A stretch of 64,000 nucleotides of DNA from Demequina sp. NBRC 110055 (GCF_002090135.1 NZ_BBRL01000004.1:930001-994000), one strand, 5' to 3'. Counted from the stretch's first letter, positions 8,821 to 18,396 are shown. Notes: generated from the letters alone by a model not told the origin. A program made the numbers and translations.

Positions 8821-10035
8821 ATGGCCCCCATGACGACGCGCAGCCTGGCCGACCACCTTGCGGCGGTGGCCCAGGCGCTCGTGCCGAACCCCGTGATGGA
8901 CGTGCTGATCGGCGATGCTCTCGGTGGCACGCTCGCGGATGACGTCGTCGCTCGTCATGCGGTGCCCCCGTACGCCGTCGCCGCGAGGGACGGGTACGCC
9001 GTCAGCTCCGGCGACCTTTCGCGGGGCACGGTGCTGCCCGTCTCCTACGACATCGACTTTTCGTCGCGTTCCCCGCGCACCCACATTCCCGGAACGGCCG
9101 CGCGCATCCCCACCGGCGCACTCGTGCCGCGCGGGGCCGATGCCGTGGTCGCCGCCGACGACACCGATCGCGGCGTCGCCCGTGTGGCGTTCGACGCGCC
9201 GATTGCCGCCGGCGTGGGCGTCCTCGCCGCCGGCAGCGAGGTCGAGGCCGGCACACGCGTCGTCGCCGCGGGTACCCGACTGGGTCCGCGTCAGGTCGCG
9301 GCGGCTGCCGCGCTCGGGCTGCCGCGCCTGCGCGTCCACCCCGTGCCGCGTGTGGTGGTGCTCGCCGTGGGTGATGAACTGATCGATCCCGGTGCGCGCA
9401 GCGTCGGCGGCGAGGTCACCGACGCCAATAGCCACCTGCTCACCGGCATGATCCGCCGTGCCGGCGCCCAGGCTCTGCGGGTCGGCCCCGTCCCCGACGC
9501 CCCCGCCGCGCTACGCGCCGCCATCGAGGACCAGATGGTGCGCGCCGACGTCATCGTGACGACCGGAGGGCTGTCGGATGGACCTCGCGATACGGTCGCG
9601 TCCGTCATGTCTCGTATGGGTGCGTTCGAGGTCGTTGACCTGGAGGTCCGCCCCGGCGGCCGCCAGGGTCTGGGATCGCTGGAGTTCGGTGACAGGCGAC
9701 TGCCCGTCGTGTCACTGCCCGGTAATCCGGGCGCCGCGGCCATCGGCTTCGAGGCGTGCGTGCGCCCGGCGCTGCGGGCGATGTGCGGGTACGCCTCGCG
9801 CGAGCGCGAGACCGTCGCGGCCCGCGCCACCCGGAGCTGGAGCGTCCCCGGAGGCGCCATCCGGGCCACGCCCGTGACGCTCGAGGACGTCGACGGCGAG
9901 TCCCTCGTCACACCGCTGCTCAGCGACCGCCTGTCGGTGACGGATCTCGCGCGGGCCGATGCTCTGGTGTGGTCGGGCGAGTCGGGCCTCGCCGTGCACG
10001 AGGGTGACGTCGTGCGCTGCGCGCTGTGGGGGTAG
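8821..10035 (+). CDS. glp: MoeA/gephyrin-like protein, probable Glp of the cell-division complex
   Basis: A 404-residue MoeA-fold protein with ARDGYAVS near residue 57, the MPT-binding domain motif TGGLSDGPRD and LPGNPGAA. Classic MoeA inserts molybdate into molybdopterin, usually with a TGGxSxGDYD motif; the GDYD is replaced here by GPRD. The gene is followed by a RimJ-type GNAT and a membrane protein like GlpR/SepX. In Corynebacterium this gephyrin-like Glp and its receptor GlpR join the FtsZ division machinery, and SepX is the Streptomyces counterpart. No other molybdenum cofactor gene is in the window, so a division role is favoured. ATG at 8821 or 8830 are both possible. Confidence 0.78.
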   Translation: MAPMTTRSLADHLAAVAQALVPNPVMDVLIGDALGGTLADDVVARHAVPPYAVAARDGYAVSSGDLSRGTVLPVSYDIDFSSRSPRTHIPGTAARIPTGALVPRGADAVVAADDTDRGVARVAFDAPIAAGVGVLAAGSEVEAGTRVVAAGTRLGPRQVAAAAALGLPRLRVHPVPRVVVLAVGDELIDPGARSVGGEVTDANSHLLTGMIRRAGAQALRVGPVPDAPAALRAAIEDQMVRADVIVTTGGLSDGPRDTVASVMSRMGAFEVVDLEVRPGGRQGLGSLEFGDRRLPVVSLPGNPGAAAIGFEACVRPALRAMCGYASRERETVAARATRSWSVPGGAIRATPVTLEDVDGESLVTPLLSDRLSVTDLARADALVWSGESGLAVHEGDVVRCALWG

Positions 10036-10039
10036 CGCC

Positions 10040-10615
10040 ATGCGTCCCGTCGAACTCGCGCGTGGAGACATCACCCTTCGCGCGCTGAAGCGTTCCGACG
10101 AGGCGGCGTGGCACGCGCTGCGCAGTCGCAACCGCGCGTGGCTGCGCCCGTGGGAGGCCACGCTGCCTCCGGGCCGGCGCGAGCCGCAACTGACCTTTGC
10201 CGGCCTCGTGCGGCGCGAGCGGCGTCAGTGGCGTGACGACGCGGGCTACCCGTTCGTGATCACCTCGAACGGCGACCTTGTCGGTCGCGTCGCCGTCGCG
10301 GGGATCCGATGGGGCGCCGAGTGCGGAGCGTCGATCGGCTATTGGATCGACGAGGCGCATGCCGGGCGCGGGATGACGCCCACCGCCGTCGCGCTCGCGA
10401 CCGAGCACTGCTTCGCCGCGGGCCTCCACCGCGTCGAGGTGGCGGTGAGGCCCGAAAACGCGGCCTCGGTGCGTGTGGCGGAGAAGTTGGGCTTCGTCGA
10501 GGAGGGGCTCAGACGCTCCTACCTCTACATCGACGGAGACTGGCGCGACCACCGTGTGTTTGTGCGCACTCAAGGCATGGCCCGCATCGGCCGATATTGG
10601 GATTCAGGGCACTGA
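10040..10615 (+). CDS. RimJ/RimL-type GNAT N-acetyltransferase
   Basis: A 191-residue GNAT from the ATG at 10040, four bases after the glp stop. It has the family start (ITLRALKRSDEAAW), the beta-bulge segment SIGYWIDEAHAGRGMTP that binds acetyl-CoA pyrophosphate, and VRPENAASVRVAEKLGF typical of RimJ. The family acetylates N termini of ribosomal or other proteins. In actinobacteria this gene is regularly placed between glp and glpR/sepX, which may mean modification of a division protein; that link is inference from order only. Confidence 0.85.
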   Translation: MRPVELARGDITLRALKRSDEAAWHALRSRNRAWLRPWEATLPPGRREPQLTFAGLVRRERRQWRDDAGYPFVITSNGDLVGRVAVAGIRWGAECGASIGYWIDEAHAGRGMTPTAVALATEHCFAAGLHRVEVAVRPENAASVRVAEKLGFVEEGLRRSYLYIDGDWRDHRVFVRTQGMARIGRYWDSGH

Positions 10616-10669
10616 CACGCCGCGCGCCATCCCGGGCGTGACGGGCCCGGGGCCGTACCGTTCTGAGTC

Positions 10670-11677
10670 ATGGTTCCGGTCGGACTTCTCGCCATCATCG
10701 CCCTCGGGCTCGTCGTGGCGTACGTCCTGCCGCAGCGGATCAAGGAGCGCTCCGAGTACGCGCTTGTGCGCACCGAGGACCGCTACTCCGCACAGATGCG
10801 CGTGGTGCGGTCGTCGGCCGAGCGCATTCAGCGCGCCATCACCCGCCCCTCGACCGATTCGGGCGAGGTTCCGCTGTTGACTACCGGGCTCACCCGCGCG
10901 GAGCGCGCCGAGTCGGAGCGCTCCGCATCCGAGCGTGCCGAATCGATGTCGCGCCCGTCCGGCCCGCTGGACCGCGCGGCGACCTTCGCCCAGCGAGAGT
11001 CGTACCACCTGCGCAAGGACCGTCGCGAAATCCTCGCCGAGCGGGCCGCCCAGGCCAAGCGCCGCGTGGCCGTCGCGGGAGTGGCGTTCGTTGCCACGCT
11101 CGTGGCCTGGGGGTTTGTCGCCTTTGCTGGTGCCTCCGCGATCATCGGCGCGGCCGTCACCGCCGGTCTCGTCGCGGTGGTCACCCAGGGTGCCCGCGCG
11201 GCTGCTGCCCAGCGCCGCGCCGACGAGCGCGTCCTCCTGGTCGCCCGTGAGGTCGAGGCTGCGGCGACCGCGACCCAGGCACTGCGCGTGGTGAGCCGCG
11301 AGCGTGCCGCCGGCCGCACCGCCGAGCCGTCCGACGTCGCCACCCAGGCGATCCGCATCGTCACCGCCGAGGACCTCGCACCGCTGGCCGCTCCCGCGCC
11401 GGTGGTGGTCGAGGAGCCCGTCGCGGTTGCCGAGCCCGCCCCCGAAGAGTCCGCCGCGTGGAGCCCGCCCGCCATCCCTGCGCCGTCCTACACGCTGAAG
11501 GCCACGGTGCGTCAGCGTGAGGCCCGCCCCGTGTCGGCCGATGACTACGACGCGTCGCGCGCCCGCGCCGCCCGCTGGGGTGAGTCGCAGGAGCCTGCGG
11601 CGGCAGACGCCGTCGAGGCCGAGCCCGCGACGGGTGCGCTCGACGCGATCCTCGCGCGCCGTCGCCACTCGGCGTAG
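10670..11677 (+). CDS. GlpR/SepX-like membrane protein
   Basis: A 335-residue protein with an N-terminal membrane segment (PVGLLAIIALGLVVAYVLP, residues 3-21), then a basic region, a central pair of hydrophobic segments (about residues 139-182: VAVAGVAFVATLVAWGFVAF and the next helix), and a long Ala/Pro/Glu cytosolic tail. Position after glp and the GNAT and the N-terminal helix followed by a QRIKERSEYAL-type stretch match actinobacterial GlpR/SepX, which anchors division proteins at the septum or pole. The tail is poorly conserved in the family. Identification is by context and architecture rather than by a catalytic motif. Confidence 0.7.
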   Translation: MVPVGLLAIIALGLVVAYVLPQRIKERSEYALVRTEDRYSAQMRVVRSSAERIQRAITRPSTDSGEVPLLTTGLTRAERAESERSASERAESMSRPSGPLDRAATFAQRESYHLRKDRREILAERAAQAKRRVAVAGVAFVATLVAWGFVAFAGASAIIGAAVTAGLVAVVTQGARAAAAQRRADERVLLVAREVEAAATATQALRVVSRERAAGRTAEPSDVATQAIRIVTAEDLAPLAAPAPVVVEEPVAVAEPAPEESAAWSPPAIPAPSYTLKATVRQREARPVSADDYDASRARAARWGESQEPAAADAVEAEPATGALDAILARRRHSA

Positions 11678-11923
11678 TTCTCCCTCCCCGCCGCCCCGGC
11701 GCCACTCCCCGCCCTCGCGCTGGCGGTAGCCACACGGCGTCAATCTCCCGGCCCGTGACCCTGGCGGTCGTTTTCGGGAGCGTCATAGGGCGTGGACACC
11801 CACGGACTGCGCGCCTCCACCAGTTGCGACACCTGGAGCCGTTGGTTACCGTCCAGTAAGTAATGGGCAGAGTGTCCGTTGTGTCACCAAGGTCCTCAGC
11901 GTCGAGGGCCGGAAGGAGTGTCG

Positions 11924-13828
11924 ATGACGACACGCATGACATCGACCGCGCGCGGACGCACCGCGACGCTGGTCACCGCCGTCGGCGTCGCCGCCGCGGC
12001 CGCGCTGGCCTCGCCCGCCGCGGCCCAGGGCAATCCCCACCATGACGGACCGGCGAACCTCGGCCCAAACGTCACGATCATCGATCCGTCGATGACGACG
12101 GCCGAGATCGAGCAGGTCATGGGCGATCTGGCCGATCAGCAGCGCGACGCCGAGATGACCGAGGCCCGCCACGCGGTGCTCTTCATGCCGGGCGAGTATG
12201 GGGCGGGCGATCCGTTGCACGTCGAGGTGGGCTACTACACCGAGGTCGCGGGCCTCGGAGAACAGCCTGGTGACGTCGACATCACCGGCACCATCGAGGT
12301 ATACAACCGCTGCCTCGCCGACGGCGGCACCGGCAACTGCATCGCGCTTGTGAACTTCTGGCGCACCCTGGCCAACCTGCACCTCACCGTCGACACCGGC
12401 GACCGCGGCTGCCGCACCGGTTCCAACTTCTGGGCGGTCTCGCAGGCCGTCTCGATGCGCCGCCTGGACGTGACCGGGCAGGTCAGCCTCATGGACTACT
12501 GCACCGCAGGGCCGCAGTACGCGAGCGGCGGTTACATCGCCGACTCGCGCTTCTCCGGCACCGTCATCAATGGCTCGCAGCAGCAGTGGCTCACCCGTAA
12601 CTCTGAGGTCGGCAACTGGTCCAACGCCGTATGGAACCAGGTGTTCTCTGGCGTCGAGTTCGGCGGTCTTGGCCCGGATCCTGTGCCCACCGACGCGGCG
12701 TTCCCTGGCACGCCCTACACCGTGCTCGACGAGACCCCGGTGAGCCACGAGAAGCCGTACCTGTACGTCGACGAGGACGGCGACTACCGGGTGCGCGTGC
12801 CGGCCGCGCAGGCCGACACGAGCGGCGTCAGTTGGGATGAGGGCGACGCGGCGGGCCGGTCGATCTCGCTCGACGACTTCTTCGTGGCCTCGCCCGAGGA
12901 CTCCGTCAAGGACATCAACAGGGCCCTCGCCCGCGGCAAGCACCTGCTCCTGACGCCGGGCGTGTACGACGTCGCCCAGACCATCTCGGTCAAGCGCGCC
13001 AACACGGTCGTCCTCGGCCTGGGCCACGCGACCCTCACGGCCGTCGGTGGCGCCGTGCCGCTGGCGACGAGTGACAAGCCGGGCATCATCGTCGCGGGCG
13101 TCACCATCGACGCGGGCACGGAGCTCTCCCCGGCGCTGCTGCGCGTGGGCAAGGCGGGCGGCAAAGGTCACGGCAACAAGGCCGATGCGGACAACCCCAT
13201 CACCCTCTCGGACGTCTATTTCCGCGTGGGCGGGCCGCACATCGGCAAGACCGAGACGGCACTCGAGGTCAACGCCGACGATGTGCTCATCGACCACACC
13301 TGGGTGTGGCGTGGCGATCACGGCGTCGAGGGCTTCACGGAGGGCGTCAACGGCGACACCGACCGATGGAGCACTAACACGGGGCTCAACGGCGTGATCG
13401 TCAACGGCGATGACGTGACGGCCACCGGTCTCTTCGTCGAGCACTTCCAGGAGCACAACACCATCTGGAACGGCGAACGCGGCACCGTCGTGCTATATCA
13501 GAACGAGCTGCCGTACGACCCGCCCACCCAGGCGGACTGGACCATGCCCGACGGCACGCTCGGATGGGCCGGGTACAAGGTGGCCGATGACGTCACCGAA
13601 CACCGCCTGTATGGCGCAGGCGTGTATGTGTTCAACCAGAACAACCCGGCCATCGTCACCGAGAACGGCTTCGACGTTCCCCAGACTCCCGGCGTCCAGC
13701 TTCACCACATCATGACGGTGAACCTGTCGGCCGGCACCATCAACCACGTCGTCAACGGCGTGGGAGACGCGGTGCCGCCCGCGACCTCGGGCAGCCCCGA
13801 GTACGTGGTCGACTACCCGACCCCGTAA
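11924..13828 (+). CDS. Secreted right-handed beta-helix protein (pectate-lyase/GH55-like fold)
   Basis: The ATG at 11924 follows a good GGAAGGAG site; 634 residues. A signal peptide (RGRTATLVTAVGVAAAAA, cut near PAAAQG) precedes two parallel beta-helix halves: residues about 35-260 (FDP/IIDPSM start, YYTEVAGLGEQPGDV) and about 310-630 (LLLTPGVYDV, VVLGLGHATLT, DDVLIDHTWVWRGDHG). Tandem helices and N-terminal placement resemble GH55-type exo-1,3-glucanases, though I cannot pick catalytic residues. It probably acts on an external polysaccharide. Neighbouring GH92 and GT4 genes also concern glycans but lie on the other strand and are not co-transcribed. Confidence 0.65.
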   Translation: MTTRMTSTARGRTATLVTAVGVAAAAALASPAAAQGNPHHDGPANLGPNVTIIDPSMTTAEIEQVMGDLADQQRDAEMTEARHAVLFMPGEYGAGDPLHVEVGYYTEVAGLGEQPGDVDITGTIEVYNRCLADGGTGNCIALVNFWRTLANLHLTVDTGDRGCRTGSNFWAVSQAVSMRRLDVTGQVSLMDYCTAGPQYASGGYIADSRFSGTVINGSQQQWLTRNSEVGNWSNAVWNQVFSGVEFGGLGPDPVPTDAAFPGTPYTVLDETPVSHEKPYLYVDEDGDYRVRVPAAQADTSGVSWDEGDAAGRSISLDDFFVASPEDSVKDINRALARGKHLLLTPGVYDVAQTISVKRANTVVLGLGHATLTAVGGAVPLATSDKPGIIVAGVTIDAGTELSPALLRVGKAGGKGHGNKADADNPITLSDVYFRVGGPHIGKTETALEVNADDVLIDHTWVWRGDHGVEGFTEGVNGDTDRWSTNTGLNGVIVNGDDVTATGLFVEHFQEHNTIWNGERGTVVLYQNELPYDPPTQADWTMPDGTLGWAGYKVADDVTEHRLYGAGVYVFNQNNPAIVTENGFDVPQTPGVQLHHIMTVNLSAGTINHVVNGVGDAVPPATSGSPEYVVDYPTP

Positions 13829-13835
13829 CACCAGG

Positions 13836-13871
13836 ACGGCCGATGCGGTGGGTGACCACCGCATCGGCCGT
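13836..13871. terminator. Bidirectional terminator built from inverted motif copies
   Basis: A perfect 16-bp stem contains GGCCGATGCGGTGG and its reverse complement with tetraloop GTGA (GNRA class). It lies between the convergent beta-helix gene and the GT4 gene. Confidence 0.85.
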
Positions 13872-13885
13872 CCGTCGTGTGTGGC

Positions 13886-15163
13886 CTAGACCGTGACGGA
13901 AATGCCCGCCATCAGGCGGTCGAAGACCCGCTCGCGGTCGAAGTGCAGGCCGTGCTCGCGGGCGCGCTCGCGGTGGGCGGCGCGCTCGGCGTCGGTCATG
14001 CCGAGCACCGCGCGGTCCAGCGCCACCGCGATGGCCGCGGGGTCCTCGACCGGCACCATGAGTGCGGTGTCGCCCACGGCCTCGCCGATGCCGCCGGTGT
14101 CGCACGTGATGACCGGCCCGCCGCCGGCGAGCATCTCCTCGACGAGCGCGATCCCGAAGGTCTCGGTGAACTCCGGGCGCGGCTTGGAGGGCAACGCGTA
14201 GGCGGCGCAGCCGGCCATCAGGTGCGGCTTCTCCTCGTCGCCGACGTCATCGAGGAAGACGATGCGGTCGGACGCGGATGACGACGCCGCGTAGTCGCGC
14301 AGCGCGGCGGCATCCGGGCCGCGGCCGGCGATGACGAGCGTCTTGGAGTGGCTGGCCATCGAGGCGGCGAAGCCGTCGATGAGATCGTCGACGCCCTTCG
14401 CGGCGCCCAGGCGGGACAGGAACAGGACATAGCCGTCGCGGGTGAGGCCGCGGTCGGCGAGGTACTCGTCGGTGACCTCGGGGTCGAGCACGAGGTAGGA
14501 CGAGGTGTCGATCGCGGGGTAGGAGATGGCGACGCGCGCCGCGCATTCGCCCGCAAAGGTGGTGCCGAAGCGCTCGTCGATCTCGCTGGCGGCCTCGACG
14601 ATGACCTCCTTGGTGTAGCGCGACACCGCGACGCAGTGGTCCTGCGACAGGTAGCTCGACAGCACGTGGGCGGCGGCGCCGAAGCGTCCCTCCTCGACGC
14701 ACGCGCGGACGATGTCGGTGACGTCGGATCCCACGGCCTCCGCGACCGTGGTGACGTTCACGGGAAGGCCGGTGGCGTGGGCGGCCCTCACGGCATCGGC
14801 CACCGCCACCGTGTGAGGCGACAGGTATAGCGACAGGCACACCGTCGGGACGCCGTCGGTGAACAGCTCGATGAGGCGCCCGGTGAGGCCGGCGAGGTAG
14901 CGGCCGTCGGGAATCTTGTAGCCGCCCACGGGGTCGGGGCGCTCGACGGTGATGCCGGGGGAGTAGGGGAGCACCGTGTCGAGGGGCTTCAGGGGGAGCC
15001 CGGTCTCCTCGAGGCGGTCAAGCGGCCAGGTGACGATCCGCACGTCGTCGAATCCGCGGGTGAGGGCGACCTCGGCGAGGTTGCGGGCCTCACCGGAATG
15101 GCCGCAGATCACCGGATCGGCGCGCACGACGATGACGAGTCGGCGGTCGGGGATTGCGTTCAT
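13886..15163 (-). CDS. GT4-type glycosyltransferase
   Basis: A 425-residue GT-B protein. The N-terminal domain starts RRLVIVVRADPVICGHSGEA and the C-terminal domain has VLFLSRLGAAKGVDDLI, VIAGRGPD and the nucleotide-sugar motif EFTETFGIALVEEM (E-x7-E), defining a retaining GT4. Acceptor and donor are unknown. It starts three bases after the stop of the GH92 gene, and its ribosome binding site AGGAGGTG lies inside that gene's end, so the two are an operon. A mannosidase paired with a transferase suggests handling of mannose-containing glycans. Confidence 0.85.
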   Translation of the reverse strand: MNAIPDRRLVIVVRADPVICGHSGEARNLAEVALTRGFDDVRIVTWPLDRLEETGLPLKPLDTVLPYSPGITVERPDPVGGYKIPDGRYLAGLTGRLIELFTDGVPTVCLSLYLSPHTVAVADAVRAAHATGLPVNVTTVAEAVGSDVTDIVRACVEEGRFGAAAHVLSSYLSQDHCVAVSRYTKEVIVEAASEIDERFGTTFAGECAARVAISYPAIDTSSYLVLDPEVTDEYLADRGLTRDGYVLFLSRLGAAKGVDDLIDGFAASMASHSKTLVIAGRGPDAAALRDYAASSSASDRIVFLDDVGDEEKPHLMAGCAAYALPSKPRPEFTETFGIALVEEMLAGGGPVITCDTGGIGEAVGDTALMVPVEDPAAIAVALDRAVLGMTDAERAAHRERAREHGLHFDRERVFDRLMAGISVTV

Positions 15164-15166
15164 GGC

Positions 15167-17371
15167 TCACACCTCCTGTTCGGGGCCCCACGAGGGGGGA
15201 CGGACGTTGCGGCCCCAGTCGCTCGGCTCGGGGCCGAGGGACAGGTGTAGGCGGCCGCCTTCATGCACCACCGAGGCGTCGATCCACGACCCCTCGATGG
15301 CCTCTCCATTGAGGCTTGCGGACTGGATGTATTGGACTGGGCCGCCGGGCGTGGGCTCGACGAAGCCGGAGGTGTCGATGGTGAGGGTGCCCCGCGCCAT
15401 CGAGACGGTGGAGTAGTGGAACGACGGCGGGTGCAGCAGGAAGATCGACTGCCCCGCGACCGGGAAGAGCCCCAACGAGGCCCACACGTACCAGCTGGAC
15501 AGGCCGCCCGAGTCGTCATTGCCTGGGAGCCCGCCCCTGCCGGTGCCGAACTGATGGTTGATGATCGCATGAACGACCTCGGCTGTCCTGTCGGGGCGCC
15601 CCGCGTAGTGGTACGCCCAGGGCGCCTCCATATCCGGTTCGTTGTTGAGACCCTCGAACCGGCCGAGGGCGTAGCCCTCGGTCATCTCCTCCAGGCCGGG
15701 CGCGACGCCGGGCTGAACCACGGCATCGGCCCCGTACCCAAAGAAGCGATCGAGGAGGGCGACGAAGGAGTCGTCGCCGCCCGCGAGCGCGATGCGCGTC
15801 GCCATGTCGTGCACCAGGCGGAACGAGTAGTTGTACTTGGTGCCCTCGTAGAAGGTGGAGTCCTTGAGCAGGCCGGTCGATTCGTCGAAGGCGTTGAGCC
15901 AGCGGCCCGCGAGGCGCTCGAACTCACCCGCGAGCGCGTCGTCGCCGATGGCGCGCGCAATGTACGAGGTGCACCAGTAGCCGTGCGCGATGTCGAGGGT
16001 ATGGCTGATGGGGTGAGCCAGGCCATGTTGGAGGAAGTCCTCGCCATAGGTGCGGCGCAGGTCGGCGGCGAGGTGGACAAGCGCCCACTCCCAGTCGATG
16101 CCGGGCAGGCCCAGCTTCGCGAGGTCAGCTAGCAGCGTGTGGGCGAGCGCGCTGCCCTGGCGGCCGAACCGGTCCGAGCCGCGCGCCATGCGGTAGCCGA
16201 TGGGGAGGTTGCCCTCCTGCTCGCAGATGGTGAGCAGGGCGTTGGCGAGTTCGACGGCCTTCTCAGGCTGGAGGGCGGTCAGGAGCGGCAGTTGGGTGCG
16301 GTAGATGTCCCACATGGTCGAGATGTCGAACACCCAGGGGCCCTTGGTGGGCCAGAACGGGCTTTCGTCGGCGGCGAAGGAGGGCTTCACGAGCGAGTGG
16401 TACAGCGCGGTGGCGAACACCTCGCGGCGCTGGTGGTTGTCGGTCTCGACGTGGATCTGGCTGAGCGACTCGTCCCACGCGGCGCGGGTGGCCTGGGCCC
16501 GGCGGCTGAAGGACGGCCCGCCCGAGGCGCCGTCGCGCTCGAGGTTCTTGCGCGCCTGGTCGACGCCGCGCAGCGAGAAGCCCATGCGCAGCTCGACCGT
16601 CTGGCCCTCGGTGGTGGGCCCGCCCCACATGAAGCCGAACGGGCGCAGCGTGGTGGGCCGAATGTGGTCAAATGCGAGGGTGGAGCCGCCGGGCATGAGC
16701 CTGCGGTCGTACCAGAGCAGCTGGCGCCAGCCGTCGACGTCGCACTCGATGTGGACGGACAGCGGCGCCCCCTCGACGACGATCTCGCCCTGCATGATGC
16801 CGGGCTCGACGGACTCGAGGTGGGCGCGCAGCGGCACGGTCGAGCCGTAGGGGATGGCGAGGCCTCCCATCGACATGTCGACGATGACGCGGGCGTCGGC
16901 GTGGGCCGGGAACGTGTAGCGGTGCACGGCGGACTTGGGGCCCACGGTGAGCTCCGCGGTGATGCCCGAGTCGAGCCGCGCGCGGTAGCGACCAGGGGAT
17001 GCCTGCTCGTTGGTGAGGTTCCAGGTGCGGCCCAACTCGTCGAGCGGCTCGAGCATGGGCGTGACACGCATGTAGTTGTAGTACTTGCGGATGGCGCCCG
17101 TGCCCGACTGCTGGAAGTGCGTGAAGCCGCTCGCGACGAGGTCGTCGTGCAGGTTGGCCGGCACGCCCTCGGTCGACAGCTCATACAGGCCGTAGCCCGT
17201 GGGGTACGCGCCGGAGTAGGCGCAGGCCGAGACCATGCCGAGCGGATGCACCGCGCCCGGGTGGGTATTGCCCACCTGCGGCTTGGGCCACCACCAGGTC
17301 GCCGCGAGCCCGCTGGGCTCGGGCAGGTCGGTGGCGTCGACCCCGATGAAGGGATCCACGTGCTCCAGCAT
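15167..17371 (-). CDS. GH92 family alpha-mannosidase
   Basis: A 734-residue protein from ATG 17371, preceded by GAGAGAGG; an earlier in-frame ATG at 17404 is less likely. The start HVDPFIGVDAT and the C-terminal signature GGLPGNDDSGGLSSWYVWA identify GH92, Ca2+-dependent exo-alpha-mannosidases. The N-terminal beta-sandwich covers about residues 1-245 and the (alpha/alpha)6 barrel about 270-700. No signal peptide is visible, unlike most GH92 enzymes, suggesting cytosolic action on imported mannosides or a non-classical route. First gene of an operon with the GT4 gene. Confidence 0.92.
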   Translation of the reverse strand: MLEHVDPFIGVDATDLPEPSGLAATWWWPKPQVGNTHPGAVHPLGMVSACAYSGAYPTGYGLYELSTEGVPANLHDDLVASGFTHFQQSGTGAIRKYYNYMRVTPMLEPLDELGRTWNLTNEQASPGRYRARLDSGITAELTVGPKSAVHRYTFPAHADARVIVDMSMGGLAIPYGSTVPLRAHLESVEPGIMQGEIVVEGAPLSVHIECDVDGWRQLLWYDRRLMPGGSTLAFDHIRPTTLRPFGFMWGGPTTEGQTVELRMGFSLRGVDQARKNLERDGASGGPSFSRRAQATRAAWDESLSQIHVETDNHQRREVFATALYHSLVKPSFAADESPFWPTKGPWVFDISTMWDIYRTQLPLLTALQPEKAVELANALLTICEQEGNLPIGYRMARGSDRFGRQGSALAHTLLADLAKLGLPGIDWEWALVHLAADLRRTYGEDFLQHGLAHPISHTLDIAHGYWCTSYIARAIGDDALAGEFERLAGRWLNAFDESTGLLKDSTFYEGTKYNYSFRLVHDMATRIALAGGDDSFVALLDRFFGYGADAVVQPGVAPGLEEMTEGYALGRFEGLNNEPDMEAPWAYHYAGRPDRTAEVVHAIINHQFGTGRGGLPGNDDSGGLSSWYVWASLGLFPVAGQSIFLLHPPSFHYSTVSMARGTLTIDTSGFVEPTPGGPVQYIQSASLNGEAIEGSWIDASVVHEGGRLHLSLGPEPSDWGRNVRPPSWGPEQEV

Positions 17372-17521
17372 GGGCGTCCGCCTCTCTCCCGTGGCCTTCA
17401 GCATGGCGCGACCCGCCGGTGGGCCGCTACCGGTGACGGTAAAGGGACCGGATTCCGGCCTCATTGCCGAAATGTGACGAACGCTTTAACTTTCCGGGTG
17501 TCGCACCCCCGCCCTCATGGC

Positions 17522-17580
17522 GCAAATGGGGACATTTGCGCCGCGAAGCGCGGTTTCGTGGCGCATATCGGGCCACCAGG
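17522..17580. repeat. 59-base structured intergenic element, copy A
   Basis: Three arms: GCAAATG (17522), CATTTGCGCC (17533-17542) and GGCGCATAT (17560-17568), ending GGGCCACCAGG. Arm 2 can pair with arm 1 (10-bp perfect repeat 17519-17528/17533-17542) or with arm 3. A second copy lies at 19148-19206. It lies upstream of the GH92 gene and downstream of the HdeD-like gene. Confidence 0.7.
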
Positions 17581-17592
17581 TGACCACAAGCG

Positions 17593-17634
17593 AAGGGCCG
17601 ATGCCGCGGCTGGCTGGCCACGGCATCGGCCCTT
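17593..17634 (-). terminator. Motif-pair hairpin after the HdeD-like gene
   Basis: AAGGGCCGATGCCG pairs with CGGCATCGGCCCTT, extended by three further pairs after one mismatch; loop TGGCTG. It is 19 bases beyond the stop of the minus-strand gene at 17653. Confidence 0.75.
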
Positions 17635-17652
17635 GCGAAGTCAGGCGCGGTG

Positions 17653-18288
17653 TTAGCCGTCGATCGTCGTGTGCTGCTCGCCGACGGGAGGCAGGTTCTT
17701 ACCCAGCGCGAAGGCCTGCATCAGCCCCACGATGCCGATCAGGACGAGCGTGACGCCCATCATGACGACCAGCGCGAGCGCCGACCACGCCGGGACGATG
17801 ATGACGACGAGGCCCGCGATGATCGAGATCGCGCCGCGCACGTAACCCATGCCGGAGGTCTTGCCGCGGCCCGCCTGCGCGAGGGTCGCGACGCCCTCGA
17901 TGAGCCAGCCCATGCCGATGAGGACCACGGTGATGACGGTGAGGACCTCGGCGGCGGCCGTGAGGTTCTTCAGGGCGACGATGCCGCCGAGCAGCAGGAA
18001 CAGGCCCAGGATGATGTTGAGCAGGCGGAAGCCGCTCGAGACGTCGCGAGTGAAGATGCCGATCGACGTGCGCACCACGCCCGTGATGACAAAGAAGATG
18101 CCGGCGAAGGTGGCGGCGACCACGAGCGACTTGCCGGGCCACACCAGCATGGCGATACCGATGATGACCCCCAGCGCACCGAGCACGCCGAGCATGGTGC
18201 GCGCCGCGTTGACGGCCGAACGAGCCATCTTCTCCGGGTCGATCTCGAGCCCGTCGAAGGGCGAACGGGGGAATTGCTGCTGCGTCAC
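17653..18288 (-). CDS. HdeD/DUF308-family membrane protein
   Basis: A 211-residue protein starting at GTG 18288 after GGAGGA. After a short cytosolic N terminus it has six predicted membrane helices, three pairs of which share a repeated pattern (GVIIGIAMLVWPGKSLVV; NIILGLFLLLGGIVAL; ISIIAGLVVIIVPAWSALAL), as in HdeD proteins. E. coli HdeD helps acid resistance at high density; for actinobacterial members no activity is known. It is transcribed away from the SDR gene, with 108 bases between their starts. Confidence 0.82.
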   Translation of the reverse strand: MTQQQFPRSPFDGLEIDPEKMARSAVNAARTMLGVLGALGVIIGIAMLVWPGKSLVVAATFAGIFFVITGVVRTSIGIFTRDVSSGFRLLNIILGLFLLLGGIVALKNLTAAAEVLTVITVVLIGMGWLIEGVATLAQAGRGKTSGMGYVRGAISIIAGLVVIIVPAWSALALVVMMGVTLVLIGIVGLMQAFALGKNLPPVGEQHTTIDG

Positions 18289-18396
18289 GGGATCCTCCAG
18301 GGCCGATGCTGTACGCGGTCATGCTATCGGCCGGCACTTGCGCGGCGGCGGAGGCGCGATACTGGGAGGACCAAGACGTTCGAGACGGGAGTCGCC

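Noticed and set aside
8722-8836. Similar start regions of the divergent cyclo-ligase and glp genes (ATGGxCCCCATGAC) as a duplicated element
   Set aside because: Only about 13 bases are alike and the shared part is mostly C-rich; chance is likely.
16139-17656. 505-codon plus-strand open frame over the GH92 gene
   Set aside because: It mirrors a GH92 gene with clear motifs and shows no protein-like pattern.
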